DNA from: Rhynchopus sp. YZ270_cl-10
Taxonomy: Eukaryota; Euglenozoa; Diplonemea; Diplonemida; Diplonemidae
Length of the DNA stretch: 64,000 bases
Assembly: GCA_964035575.1 (NCBI GenBank)
Contig: OZ037836.1
Span: 1,550,001-1,614,000, forward strand
Direction: 5' to 3'
The translations under genes were made by a program, and so were the position numbers. Under the pieces are notes generated by a model, which saw only the letters and a program-made list of their open reading frames with translations, was not told where the DNA came from and made no database searches. Position 1 is the stretch's first letter. Each line of letters starts with the position of its first letter. Of this stretch, positions 30,020-39,743 are shown in pieces.

Positions 30020-30425
30020 CTTGTGCTATGCTGGAGGAAGGGATGTGGGAGGTGGAGGTGCACAGTGTTGTGAGTGTGGGGGGTTTGGGTGTGGCGCTTC
30101 CCTCGATCGTTTTGTGGTGATGATGGGAGGGGAAGCTGTGTCTGGCGGTGGGGGTGCTTTCGTGCATTTGTCTGGCACCTCAGCTTGTCTGTGGTTGCAG
30201 CACGAGAGCACCTTTGGCGTTCTTCCTTGCGTGGGGTGGGTGGAGACAGCGTGGAGGCTGTGCGGGTTTCTTGTGCAGAACGTGGCAGGTAACGGTGCGT
30301 GAGAGGGGCAGGGGAAGGTGGGTTTGCTTTCGTGAGGAGGGAACGTCTGTGAAGGGCGCTGGTTCAGGGAGAGGGGGTGGAGAGGAGAGAGATCTGAAGT
30401 CGGGGGTTGTGGGTTGGGGAGAGGG
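30020..30425 (+). repeat. LRR-upstream module R-A, copy 5 (full)
   Basis: Full-length copy. Between it and gene D lies about 280 bp of sequence not seen elsewhere in the window (30,430-30,700). Confidence 0.8.
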
Positions 30426-30701
30426 ACAGTGGGCATCGTTGTGTTGCATATCCTTGGATGTGTGCTGAGACAACGTTTGCGAAGTTGTCATTTCGGTGTT
30501 CCGTTTTACCCCTAACACCTGGCCCTTATTTCACCTGAACTGTGCCTATGTTAGTCATACGTTTGAAACACATGTGCACACAATCAAAAACCTTTCCCCC
30601 CTAAATTTCAAGGGCACAAACGGCACATGGTATTGCACTTTTGAACCCCTTCTCCCCACAGTGTTGGTGGGTAAGGTTCTTGAAAGCGACGGCAGGCTTG
30701 T

Positions 30702-30759
30702 TGTCCTCCACACCCCACCACCACACACAGAGATCAGAACACAAAACCACAACAAACAA
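30702..30759 (+). promoter_or_regulatory. Conserved LRR 5' block (gene D)
   Basis: AG at 30,730, then the 29-nt leader to the ATG at 30,760. The frame happens to be open upstream, but the leader is conserved as DNA, so the start is set at 30,760. Confidence 0.6.
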
Positions 30760-33093
30760 ATGGACGTGAACATCAAGGGTTTCGACACGAATCAGCACAC
30801 AGTCGAGCTGGGTGCAGATGACACAGTGGAGGGCTTGCGGCGGAAGGTGGCGACTGCAATGGGGTTGCCTGAAGACAGCTTTTGCATGAGTTTCGGAGGC
30901 GAAGCGATGGGAGAAGGAGCGGACATGACGCAGCTGAGTGCTGGTGACACAATCATCCTCACGAAGACGAAGAAGTACGAAGCCATTGCAGAGCTTCATG
31001 CGTTGGGTGTGACCGACATCACAGCCGAGAAGTTGGAGAGTGTGGAGGATCCACAGGTGGCGTGTTTGCTTCTGCAGGCGGAGGTTGCGACTGTCATTCC
31101 TGATGGCTTCTTGGGACGCACTTCGTTGACGAGACTTGATCTCAGCGCTGTGTCCATTGTGACTCGCATTGGAGACGGCTTCCTGTACCACTGCACCTCG
31201 TTGACAAGTATCGACATCTCTGGGTTGAGCAATGTTACGGAGGTTGGTAAGTGTTTCCTTCACAACTCCTTCAGGTTAACTACCCTGGATTTGTCGCCAC
31301 TCAGCAGGATGACGCAGATTAATGACAACTTTCTTGTCGGATGCGAGAGCTTAACGACCCTCGATTTATCTCCACTCAGCTGTGCGATGCAGGTTGGTGA
31401 GTGCTTCCTTCAGAACTGCAGCAGCCTAACGACCCTCAATTTATCACCACTCAGCAATGTGATGCAGGTTGGTGCGTGCTTCCTTCAGAACTGCAGCAGC
31501 TTAACGACCCTCGAGTTGTCGCCACTCAGTAGGATTACACAAATTGATGACAGCTTTCTTCGCTTCTGCGAGAGCTTAACGACCCTCGATTTATCTCCAC
31601 TCAGCTGTGCGATGCAGGTTGGTGAGTGCTTCCTGGCAGAGTGCACGAGCTTAACGACCCTCGATTTATCACAGCTCAGCAATGTGACGCAGGTTGGTGA
31701 AGGGTTCCTTACGAACTGCAGCAACTTAACGACCCTGGATTTGTCGCCATTCAGCAGGATTACGCAGATTGATAAGTTCTTTCTTACCGGATGCGAGAGC
31801 TTAGCGACCCTCAATTTATCATCACTCAGCAATGTGACGCAGGTTGGTGCGGGCTTCCTTCAGAACTGTAGGAGCTTAACGACCCTGGATTTATCTCCAC
31901 TCAGCAGGATTACGCAGATTGATAAGTACTTTCTTAACGGATGCGAGAGCTTAACGACCCTCAATTTATCACCACTCAGCAATGTGACGCAGGTTGGTGC
32001 GTGCTTCCTTCAGAACTGTAGGAGCTTAACTACCCTCAATTTATCACCACTCAGCAATGTGACGCAGGTTGGTGCGGGCTTCCTTCAGTACTGCAGGAGC
32101 TTAACGACCCTGGATTTATCTCCACTCAGCAGGATGACGCAGATTGATAAGTACTTTCTTTCCGGTTGCGTGAGCTTAACGACCCTCAATTTATCACCAC
32201 TCAGCAATGTGACGCAGGTTGGTGCGTGCTTCCTTCAGAACTGCAGGAGCTTAACGGCCCTCAATTTATCTCCACTCAGCAATGTGACGCAGGTTGGTGA
32301 GTGCTTCCTTCAGAACTGCAGCAGCTTAACGACCCTCGAGTTGTCGCCACTCAGCAGGATTACGCAGATTGATGACAACTTTCTTCGCTTCTGCGAGAGC
32401 TTAACGACCCTCGATTTATCTCCACTCAGCTGTGCGATGCAGGTTGGTGAGTGCTTCCTGGCAGAGTGCACGAGCTTAACGACCCTCGATTTATCACAGC
32501 TCAGCAATGTGACGCAGGTTGGTGCAGGGTTCCTTACGAACTGCAGCAACTTAACGACCCTGGATTTGTCGCCACTCAGCAGGATTACGCAGATTGATAA
32601 CTACTTTCTTGACAGATGCCAAAGCTTAACTACCCTCGATTTATCTGCACTCAGCAATGTGACGCAGGTTGGTGAAGGGTTCCTTACGAACTGCAGCAAC
32701 TTAACGACCCTGGATTTGTCGCCATTCAGCAGGATTACGCAGATTGATAAGTTCTTTCTTACCGGATGCGAGAGCTTAACGACCCTCAATTTATCACCAC
32801 TCGGCAATGTGACGCAGGTTGGTGCGGGCTTCCTTCAGTACTGCAGGAGCTTAACGACCCTCAATTTATCTCCACTCAGCAATGTGACGTCTATTCGTGT
32901 GTTATTTGGAGTTACGCATTTTGTTGCGGACTGCACTTCGTTGACTAGCATTTACCTTTCCGGCTGCAGCAGTGTTGTGTCCAACGAAGTGAGGAACGGC
33001 AGGCTGAGTAAGCTTGTGGTTGAAGCACGTCCGAAACGAAGCAGAGACGAATCCCCCGAGCAAAGCCAGAAGCGACGTCGACACGCACAATGA
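30760..33093 (+). CDS. UBL-LRR protein D, expanded form (about 25 repeats)
   Basis: 777 residues, the largest member. It has a ubiquitin-like head (1-70), a helical linker and about 25 BspA-type repeats of 25 residues (75 bp each), against seven to nine in B and C. Repeat types alternate (SNVTQVG, SRITQID, SCAMQVG). A block of four repeats recurs almost unchanged 11 repeats later (about 31,495-31,800 and 32,320-32,625), and another pair recurs at about 31,675 and 32,650, so the array grew by unequal exchange of multi-repeat blocks. The irregular last repeat and the RPKRSRDESPEQSQKRRR tail are kept. The frame is intact throughout, which implies selection or very recent expansion. Confidence 0.92.
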   Translation: MDVNIKGFDTNQHTVELGADDTVEGLRRKVATAMGLPEDSFCMSFGGEAMGEGADMTQLSAGDTIILTKTKKYEAIAELHALGVTDITAEKLESVEDPQVACLLLQAEVATVIPDGFLGRTSLTRLDLSAVSIVTRIGDGFLYHCTSLTSIDISGLSNVTEVGKCFLHNSFRLTTLDLSPLSRMTQINDNFLVGCESLTTLDLSPLSCAMQVGECFLQNCSSLTTLNLSPLSNVMQVGACFLQNCSSLTTLELSPLSRITQIDDSFLRFCESLTTLDLSPLSCAMQVGECFLAECTSLTTLDLSQLSNVTQVGEGFLTNCSNLTTLDLSPFSRITQIDKFFLTGCESLATLNLSSLSNVTQVGAGFLQNCRSLTTLDLSPLSRITQIDKYFLNGCESLTTLNLSPLSNVTQVGACFLQNCRSLTTLNLSPLSNVTQVGAGFLQYCRSLTTLDLSPLSRMTQIDKYFLSGCVSLTTLNLSPLSNVTQVGACFLQNCRSLTALNLSPLSNVTQVGECFLQNCSSLTTLELSPLSRITQIDDNFLRFCESLTTLDLSPLSCAMQVGECFLAECTSLTTLDLSQLSNVTQVGAGFLTNCSNLTTLDLSPLSRITQIDNYFLDRCQSLTTLDLSALSNVTQVGEGFLTNCSNLTTLDLSPFSRITQIDKFFLTGCESLTTLNLSPLGNVTQVGAGFLQYCRSLTTLNLSPLSNVTSIRVLFGVTHFVADCTSLTSIYLSGCSSVVSNEVRNGRLSKLVVEARPKRSRDESPEQSQKRRRHAQ

Positions 33094-33285
33094 CGACGTG
33101 GTGTGTTGGTGGCAGGGCAGCACCTCCCCGAGGTGGAGGGTCTCTGGCAGTATGTCTGCTTGCGTCCTCTGGTTCGGAGAAGAAGAGGGGCACAGTCTTG
33201 CTCACCGTGGCACAGACTACTACTTGGTGCGAGAGGAGAGCTGTGCTGAGCAAGACGTTCCACACATTGTGTTATGTGTTTTGAT
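33094..33285 (+). repeat. LRR 3' module, copy 4
   Basis: Matches the other copies to 'cattgtgttatg' and then enters unrelated sequence. Confidence 0.8.
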
Positions 33286-35040
33286 TCCCCTTTTTTTGTG
33301 TGTAGCAACACTTGTTTTCCCCCTCACCCCCTGTTCTTTTTACCCCCACCCCTTTCCTTCGATACCTGCTTGTTCTTCATCCCATTGTGAATATACCCCT
33401 TGGTATTCATTTACCTGTATCAACTCTCGCACAGAAGTTTCATGAGTAAGGAGTGAGTGAGTATTGCTTGATTTTGTTAACCCGACGTCCCCTCCCCCTC
33501 CCCCTCCCCCTCCTTCAACCCGCTTTAGCGGAGCAGCTTCGCTGCGAGTTGGGAGATCTATGATAGAGTTTACCTAATCTTTGTTTTGACGTGGCACGCA
33601 TGCTGTCTTTTAGGCAGAATATTTTTTTTTAGTTTTCCTCAGGCTTTGACCTGGTTGGCCGGGGTCCGTTTTTGTGTTTTCAGCCTCTACCCTCACTATA
33701 CCACCACCATCTTCATCAGATTTTTTGTTGGAATTTGTTTTGGGTTGTTTCGGCCTCCACATTCGCCCCCCTCATCGTAGCGCCTCTTTTCGAGATAAAA
33801 AGTATCCCCCTTCCCTCCTCTCCATTTTATCATTTTTCATTGCTGTTCGCCCCTCGCGGGTCTTTTTAGGTAATCTCTATCTATCTCAGATCTCCCTCCC
33901 CCTCCCCCTCCCCCTCCCGTTGTAAACCAGATCCCCTCCCCTACGAGTTCCATGAGTGATCGCTACTGGCGTTAATAATCCTACCAAAAAAGACCAACAA
34001 CAAAGACAAGAACGGAACTTCTGTATTGTAAAAAGAAAGCCTCACACCCAGCCCCCACTCCTCCCCCCTTTCCTCCCCTCCAGAACGACATCTTCATCAG
34101 GAAAATTGTCAAAATTCTTTCGTTTAACATTGTGAGCAGCGTTCGGTGTTACAAATGTGTGACTGAGTGCGGGGATGCGTTCAAGAATTAAACACTCCCC
34201 CCCAAACCCCCTTTTTCGTCTTTGTTTTCTTTATCCAAACGGCAAAGTGGATGCGAAATAATTTTACTCTCCCCATTTTATATTAGGGTGACGTCACAGA
34301 GCCGGCACAGTCGTTGAGTGCCTCACATAACCTAAAATTACTTCTTATTTGCTTTTATTTATTGTCTTCACGCTTTATCGTTGTTGGGTTGGGAGATAGA
34401 AGAACAGGAAAATATCAGGGTTCTCACTCTTCTACAAAAAAAAAAAAAAACTGGCGTCAGCCCAGAGACACATTACCTCTGCCACACCTTGGGGGGGAGG
34501 TGTGCGGGCTGTGTCCCTACCGCTACCTTGCCATTTTTGAAAAGAGGTCAGTGTTTCTTAGCTGTAACCTCCAACACCCCCTTCTTAGCATGTGGCCGTG
34601 CATTGGTGTACAACACCTTGATGCGGACTACCCCTTTGAAGGTTCTTTTCATCCTAAAAGTTGCTCTTAAGGGTTCAGGACGAACGACATCTATACCTTC
34701 CGTACAAGGCTTCGGCCAACATTGAGTACAGGCCCGAATTCTCCCACCTGGTGGGATTACTCGGTGATTGTCGACACAACAAAAAAGAAACTGGGCAAGG
34801 TGTCTGAAATGGTCAAATAATGGAAAACAGAGAGAAAAAAAAAATAGTGGGGATTTTTCAGGGTGTTTTTGACCAAAAAAAGAGTGAGGGGAGTTGGGTC
34901 CGGTCATAGGACGTGGAGCAGTTGTTTTTGAAAATTTCTTCCGAAAATAAAATATTTTCCGCGGGAAGATGACCAAAGACCTCTAACACACGACGCATGC
35001 ATGTAGAAGAGGGAGCAAGAGGCTTTATGATGCACTGATG
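33286..35040. other. Spacer rich in C/T tracts and small elements, no gene seen
   Basis: CCCTCC tracts lie at 33,489-33,512 and 33,896-33,917. Between them 'gggagatctatgatagag' near 33,550 is mirrored by 'ctatctatctcagatctccc' near 33,890, suggesting a MITE of about 345 bp. Bases 33,926-33,973 are the inverted partner of 13,634-13,680. Bases 34,645-34,680 resemble 8,360-8,390. No convincing reading frame. Confidence 0.5.
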
Positions 35041-35128
35041 GCGTGGTGTCACTTGATGGTGTGACTGGGGGGACTGAGGGGGGAGGACGCGCTGTGCTGT
35101 GCTTGGGGTGCTTGGGGTGCTTGGGGTG
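35041..35128 (+). repeat. Array spacer with three-copy 9-bp minisatellite
   Basis: The 'acttgatggtgtgactgggg' block precedes three TGCTTGGGG units (35,100-35,126), as at 29,860-30,006. Confidence 0.8.
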
Positions 35129-35129
35129 T

Positions 35130-35433
35130 GGAGTCAACTCTTGTGCTGTGCTGGAGGAAGGGGTGTGGGAGGTGGAGGTGCACAGTGTTGTGAGTGTGGG
35201 GGGTTTGGGTGTGGCGCTTCCCGCCGTCGTTTTGTGGTGATGATGGGAGGGGAAGCTGTGTCTGGCGGTGGGGGTGCTTTCGTGCATTTGTCTGGCACCT
35301 CAGCTTGTCTGTGGTTGCAGCACGAGAGCACCTTTGGCGTTCTTCCTTGCGTGGGGTGGGTGGAGACAGCGTGGAGGCTGTGCGGGTTTCTTGTGCAGAA
35401 CGGGGCAGGTAACGGTGCGTGAGAGGGGCAGGG
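35130..35433 (+). repeat. LRR-upstream module R-A, copy 6 (cut at 'gaggggcaggg')
   Basis: Matches the other copies until the same 'gaggggcaggg' point where copy 2 also diverges, so this may be a natural module boundary. Confidence 0.8.
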
Positions 35434-35439
35434 GTACTG

Positions 35440-35990
35440 CCATGACTGGACTGGCATAGGGGGTTGCGTACCTTGACGAGCATGTACGGGAGCAGTATGG
35501 TGCGTGCTGGCAGCAGACGCTGTGGAATGGAGAGGTGGACGCTGCAGAGTACGATAGAGGGACGTCGAGGTGGTGGCAGCATTGCGTAGAGGCCTTCATT
35601 GGCGTGTGTCTCAGGGCACGCATGTGGACATCTACTTTGATGGGATCAGCTCTGATTGTACCTCCATGAGACGTATACGGAACGTTCTCGAGTCCGCAGC
35701 CTCATCCCGCAAAGACACCCCTCTCATCTCGTAATGTACGATGAGGGAATGGTTTGCGGGGTGACCCAGAGAACTGCTTCGTCAGCTGGTGTTCTGTGGG
35801 GGATGTGGGATGAAAATGTGGCATTGAAAGCACGGCGATGGCGGGGTTTTGGGATGACGTGACCCTGCAAGGGGTGACGCTCGTATGTGCAGACCCGAAG
35901 GTGAAGCTGACCTCGTTCGTGCACTACCGTACAAACGGAGGAACTGCAGAAAACACCAATAACGACGTTTTCGAAAGGTTGAAACCCTGC
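35440..35990 (+). pseudogene. Coding-like relic upstream of gene E
   Basis: Short open stretches with protein-like composition follow one another in changing frames: about 35,468-35,660 (YLDEHVREQYGACWQQTLW), about 35,626-35,730 and about 35,850-36,000 (VTLVCADPKVKLTSFVHYR). No family is recognised. It reads as a decayed host gene or element. Confidence 0.3.
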
Positions 35991-36011
35991 AAAATGGGGT
36001 ATTTCTTGTCT

Positions 36012-36069
36012 TGTCCTCCACACCCCACCACCACACACAGAGATCAGAACACAAAACCACACCAAACAA
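36012..36069 (+). promoter_or_regulatory. Conserved LRR 5' block (gene E)
   Basis: AG at 36,040, then the 29-nt leader. Upstream 50 bp also resemble gene A (35,985-36,010 compared with 10,545-10,570). Confidence 0.6.
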
Positions 36070-36867
36070 ATGTACGTGCACTTCGAGGATTTCAGAGCGA
36101 ATCAGCGCACAGTCGAGGTGGGTGAAGATGACACAGTGGAGGGCTTGCGGCGGAAGGTGGCGACTGCAATGGGGTTGCCTGAAGACAGCTTTTGCATGAG
36201 TTTCGGAGGCGAAGCGATGGGAGAAGGAGCGGACATGACGCAGCTGAGTGCTGGTGACACAATCATCCTCACGAAGACGAAGACGCAGAAGTACGAAGCC
36301 ATTGCAAAGCTTCATGCGTTGGGTGAGAGAAACATCACTGCAGAGAGGTTGGTGGAGGTGGAGGATCCTGAGGTGGCATGTTTGCTTCTGCAGGCGGAGG
36401 TTGCGACTGTCATTCCGTATGGGTTCTTGAGAGAGGCATCGTTAACGCACCTTGATCTGAGTGCTGTGTCCTTTGTGACACAGATTGAAGACAACTTCCT
36501 GGCAGACTGCACCTCGTTGACAAGTATTGACCTATCTGGGTTGAGCAATGTGAAGGTCATTGGCAGTAGCTTTCTTGACGGCTGCGAAGCTTTAACCAAC
36601 CTGGATCTGACACCACTCAACAACGTTACGAGGATTGAGGGTTACTTTCTTTGCAACTGCAACTCTTTAACCACCCTGGATCTTACACCACTCATCAACG
36701 TGACGGTGATTGGCGAGAACTTTCTTGAGAGCTGCAACTCTTTAACCACCCTGGATCTTACACCACTCAACAACGCGACGGTGATTGGCAATGGCTTTCT
36801 TTACGACTGCAACTCGTTAACCACCCTGGAGGGATACACACAACGTACACAAAAAGAAAGAATATAA
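36070..36867 (+). pseudogene. UBL-LRR gene E, 5' part, cut by LINE copy 1
   Basis: The UBL head (MYVHFEDFRANQRTVEV), linker and about five full repeats are of a distinct subtype (LTTLDLTPLNNVTVIG, 'TPLN' type). At 36,830 the frame enters the LINE leader and gains GYTQRTQKERI before a TAA at 36,865-36,867. The natural continuation is 44,590-45,362 and then 47,750-47,885, so gene E carries two insertions. A truncated protein of 265 residues without the basic tail could still be made. Confidence 0.85.
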
Positions 36868-36870
36868 ACA

Positions 36871-39735
36871 ATGTTTTCGTACATGGTGTCGAAGTCACGT
36901 CCAGCCTCCACGCGGAGTATCCCGGGCAACGATCCGTCACACGGATCGGCCAAGTGGACGCCACACCCGCCGGCGCCTGTGTGCTGCAGGTCGTGGAACT
37001 GCTATTGCAGTGACGAGGTGACGGCGGCGGCGGAGCAGGCGCACTGGACTGAGGGGCTACGGCAGCCCGCCTACCCGGGGGCAGGCGGCATGAAGCGCAG
37101 TGCAGGGGAGGAGAGGAAGGATCCCGATGTCTTCATCGGAGTAGTGACGGGCGAGAAGGTGCGGGACACGACGGGGCTGTGTGCGCTGGCGCGTGATGCG
37201 ACGGAGGAGGAACCAGGAACGCACTGGGAAGTAACCCGCCGCCTGGCAAACATCACCAAGGCAGAAGCCGCGTACGAGGGCATCCTGCTCGGGCTTCAAG
37301 GGGTGGCCGACGGGTCGTACCCGAAGGGCACCCACGCGCGCGTGTGGGTCACGCACTTGGTGGTCTGGAGGCAGGTGGCTGAGGGGCACGCCTGCGACTC
37401 GTCGTTGCTGAAGCCGAGGCTGGAGAAGGTGAAGGCGCTGCTGGGCGAGTTGAAGAAGAGGGGGATAAGGGTATCGCTGCAGCACTGCGCGAAGGCGGGG
37501 AAGGGGATGAAGGAGGCAGAGAGCAACGCCCAGCTGGTTGCAGGAGGGGTGTACGCCGCAAGGGGATGCAGGACGGAGACGCTGGCAGCTGCCGTGCAGC
37601 CAGGTGTCAAGGGACACCTGGAAAGATGGGGGTTGCGATGGGAGGAATGTGGGGGCAAGGGGGACTGTCTGTTCCGGTCGGTGGCGTGGTCTGTGGAGCG
37701 GTCCCCGAATGGTCACGCAGGCTTCCGCAGGCTCGCAGTTGAGGTGATGAAGGAGCAGAAGGCACACTACAGCCCATTTGTGGACGAGGGGTGCATTGAT
37801 GCATACCTGGCAGGCATGGCGCAGCTGGGGACATGGGGGGACCATTTGTGTCTCCATGCGATCGCCAAGGTGATGAAGGTCCGCATTGTTGTGCTTGACG
37901 TTGGACCGGAGAACGCGCTACGGGCTACGCTGATCGACGGGCAGTCCGACGGGCAGCTGGCAGAAGGAACTCCGGAGAAGGCTAACCTCACCTTCACGGA
38001 GTCTGACGTAGTCCTGGGGTTCGAGGGGGTACACTACGGTGCTGTGGAATCGGCAGGGTTGAAGGTGGGGGAGGAACTTCTGTGCGCAGTGGGACAACCG
38101 CAACTGCACGTACCGGCTACAGCTGTGAAGGGGAAGAAGAAGGCGACGGCGGTGACCCAGAGCGCAGCGGAGGATGCACTGAACCTGGCGCCCCAGGGAT
38201 GGAAAATACCGGTGTGGGATGCAGTGCCCAGCAATGTGGAAGGGGTGACGCAGGTGGCGGCAGTTGCGTGGAAGGCGAGCGAACTTCTGCAGGGGTTACA
38301 GTTGCTGCACCAACTTCCGCAGATGGTGATTGTGTCCCGTTCGAAGTGTACGGGTGCAGCGCGCACGAAGAAGGCGAAGGTGGCGGTGAAGACGGAGCGG
38401 GGAGCAAAGGTGGAAGAAGTGTGGCTGTCGTCCATGACAACTAACTTGGACGACGTGGTGAAGCCGGTGGAGAGCACGTTCTCGAGCAAGCTGATTACGC
38501 TGATGGGCAGAACGATGTTGCTCCAGGGGGAGGGGCGCACAAAGGGAGAGCAACGCATGCGTCGGTGGTACGGGTTGCAGGGGGTGCGGTGTGGACGCGG
38601 CTTGGAGAGAGGAGGATGGATGGAGATGTCTGTGGACGTGACGGAGGACATGGTGTGCGCCATGCTGAGGAGAAGCGGACGGGAAGGGGTGTTTGTGCGG
38701 CACCTCTTCCAGGCAAAGGAGTACGGGGACTGTGGGTTGTTGTGGAAGGCGGAACCGCTGGAGTCTGCTCTGGCACGGCTGGACCTTGTTGAGGAGAACA
38801 TGGAGGATAGCGTGCGCGGACTCGCCGTAGGGGAAGGGGGCTACGCGGTGCGGGTGATGAAGGGGGACTTGGAGGCTGCGAAGAGGCTTCTTGTGCAGGA
38901 GGACGTCGTCGTGCAGGGACACAGGTACGAGATTGGGGGAATTCCGGCGAACACGTCGGTCCAGCTGTTGTGTGAGGGGCTGGTGAGGGAGGCGAGCTGG
39001 ACGGTGAAGGTGCTGTCGCGAGGGCACAAGTGGACGGTTACGTCGGATGTGCCGTGCCCGAGCACAGAAGGGGTGCTGGAGGTGGGTGGATTGGTGTTGA
39101 CGGTGTGTGCGGTGAAGGAAGGGCGTCGTGTGCAGAAGGTGGGTGCGAATCCGTGGGGTTTCCCTCTGGCGCAGTTCCCAGTACCGAGGCAAGGAGCAGC
39201 AGAGAGCGGCGCTGGCACGTGGGCGGCTAAGGCGAGGGGATACGCACCACCTGCAGCTCGACCCCACCCTGCAACAGGGGCACCGGCGGCTCCGGCACCT
39301 CCCGCAGCTTCATCAGCAGCGCAGGACGAGATAGAGATGATGAAGAAGGAGATGAAGGAATTGCGGGAGATGATGAAGGGCGTCATGGAGCAGCAGAAGG
39401 AGATGTTGGAGGCACAGAAGCGGATGATGGGACAGCCGCAGCAGTCGGCACCAGTCGCGCAACCGCCGCAGCCTCTCGACATGGAACAGCTCAGAGCAGA
39501 ATGTGCTGAGATGAAGGAGACGGTGCAGCAGTGCAAGGACCAGAACGTGCAGCTGGCAGCGGAGAGCAAGCGGCTCACGGAGGAGAACGAGGCGCTGAAG
39601 AAGGCAGCTCGCGAGGCCAAGGACAAGGCCAGGGATGCTCAAGATCGTGGCGGTGAGGAGAAGAAGAAAGATACGACGACGGACGAGAACAGCCGCCCCC
39701 GCGACACGGACAATAACCGAGAAAGGTCGTATTAA
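36871..39735 (+). CDS. LINE ORF1 protein: RNase H-like region, OTU-like protease domain, coiled coil (copy 1)
   Basis: 954 residues. Residues about 85-225 follow the RNase H type I layout (TKAEAAYEGILLGL, VTHLVVWRQVAEG, KEAESNAQLVAG), but the usual catalytic Asp positions read other residues (H162, E218), so it is probably inactive. Residues about 255-395 form an OTU cysteine protease domain: D265-C266 in GKGDCLFRS, WGDHLCLHAIAKVMKVRIVVLD, and H388 in GVHYGAV, a complete-looking catalytic set. A middle region (about 560-790) with possible RNA-binding folds (YEIGGIPANTSVQLL) is unassigned. A Pro/Ala linker and a long charged coiled coil (about 820-940) end it, typical for ORF1 trimer formation. 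Its ATG lies three bases after the stop of the host LRR frame, in the same frame. Confidence 0.9.
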   Translation: MFSYMVSKSRPASTRSIPGNDPSHGSAKWTPHPPAPVCCRSWNCYCSDEVTAAAEQAHWTEGLRQPAYPGAGGMKRSAGEERKDPDVFIGVVTGEKVRDTTGLCALARDATEEEPGTHWEVTRRLANITKAEAAYEGILLGLQGVADGSYPKGTHARVWVTHLVVWRQVAEGHACDSSLLKPRLEKVKALLGELKKRGIRVSLQHCAKAGKGMKEAESNAQLVAGGVYAARGCRTETLAAAVQPGVKGHLERWGLRWEECGGKGDCLFRSVAWSVERSPNGHAGFRRLAVEVMKEQKAHYSPFVDEGCIDAYLAGMAQLGTWGDHLCLHAIAKVMKVRIVVLDVGPENALRATLIDGQSDGQLAEGTPEKANLTFTESDVVLGFEGVHYGAVESAGLKVGEELLCAVGQPQLHVPATAVKGKKKATAVTQSAAEDALNLAPQGWKIPVWDAVPSNVEGVTQVAAVAWKASELLQGLQLLHQLPQMVIVSRSKCTGAARTKKAKVAVKTERGAKVEEVWLSSMTTNLDDVVKPVESTFSSKLITLMGRTMLLQGEGRTKGEQRMRRWYGLQGVRCGRGLERGGWMEMSVDVTEDMVCAMLRRSGREGVFVRHLFQAKEYGDCGLLWKAEPLESALARLDLVEENMEDSVRGLAVGEGGYAVRVMKGDLEAAKRLLVQEDVVVQGHRYEIGGIPANTSVQLLCEGLVREASWTVKVLSRGHKWTVTSDVPCPSTEGVLEVGGLVLTVCAVKEGRRVQKVGANPWGFPLAQFPVPRQGAAESGAGTWAAKARGYAPPAARPHPATGAPAAPAPPAASSAAQDEIEMMKKEMKELREMMKGVMEQQKEMLEAQKRMMGQPQQSAPVAQPPQPLDMEQLRAECAEMKETVQQCKDQNVQLAAESKRLTEENEALKKAAREAKDKARDAQDRGGEEKKKDTTTDENSRPRDTDNNRERSY

Positions 39736-39743
39736 TCACGACC

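Noticed and set aside
30496-30759. An 88-residue N-terminal extension of LRR protein D
   Set aside because: The extension runs through the conserved leader and AG site that set the start in all other members, and its upstream part is not conserved.
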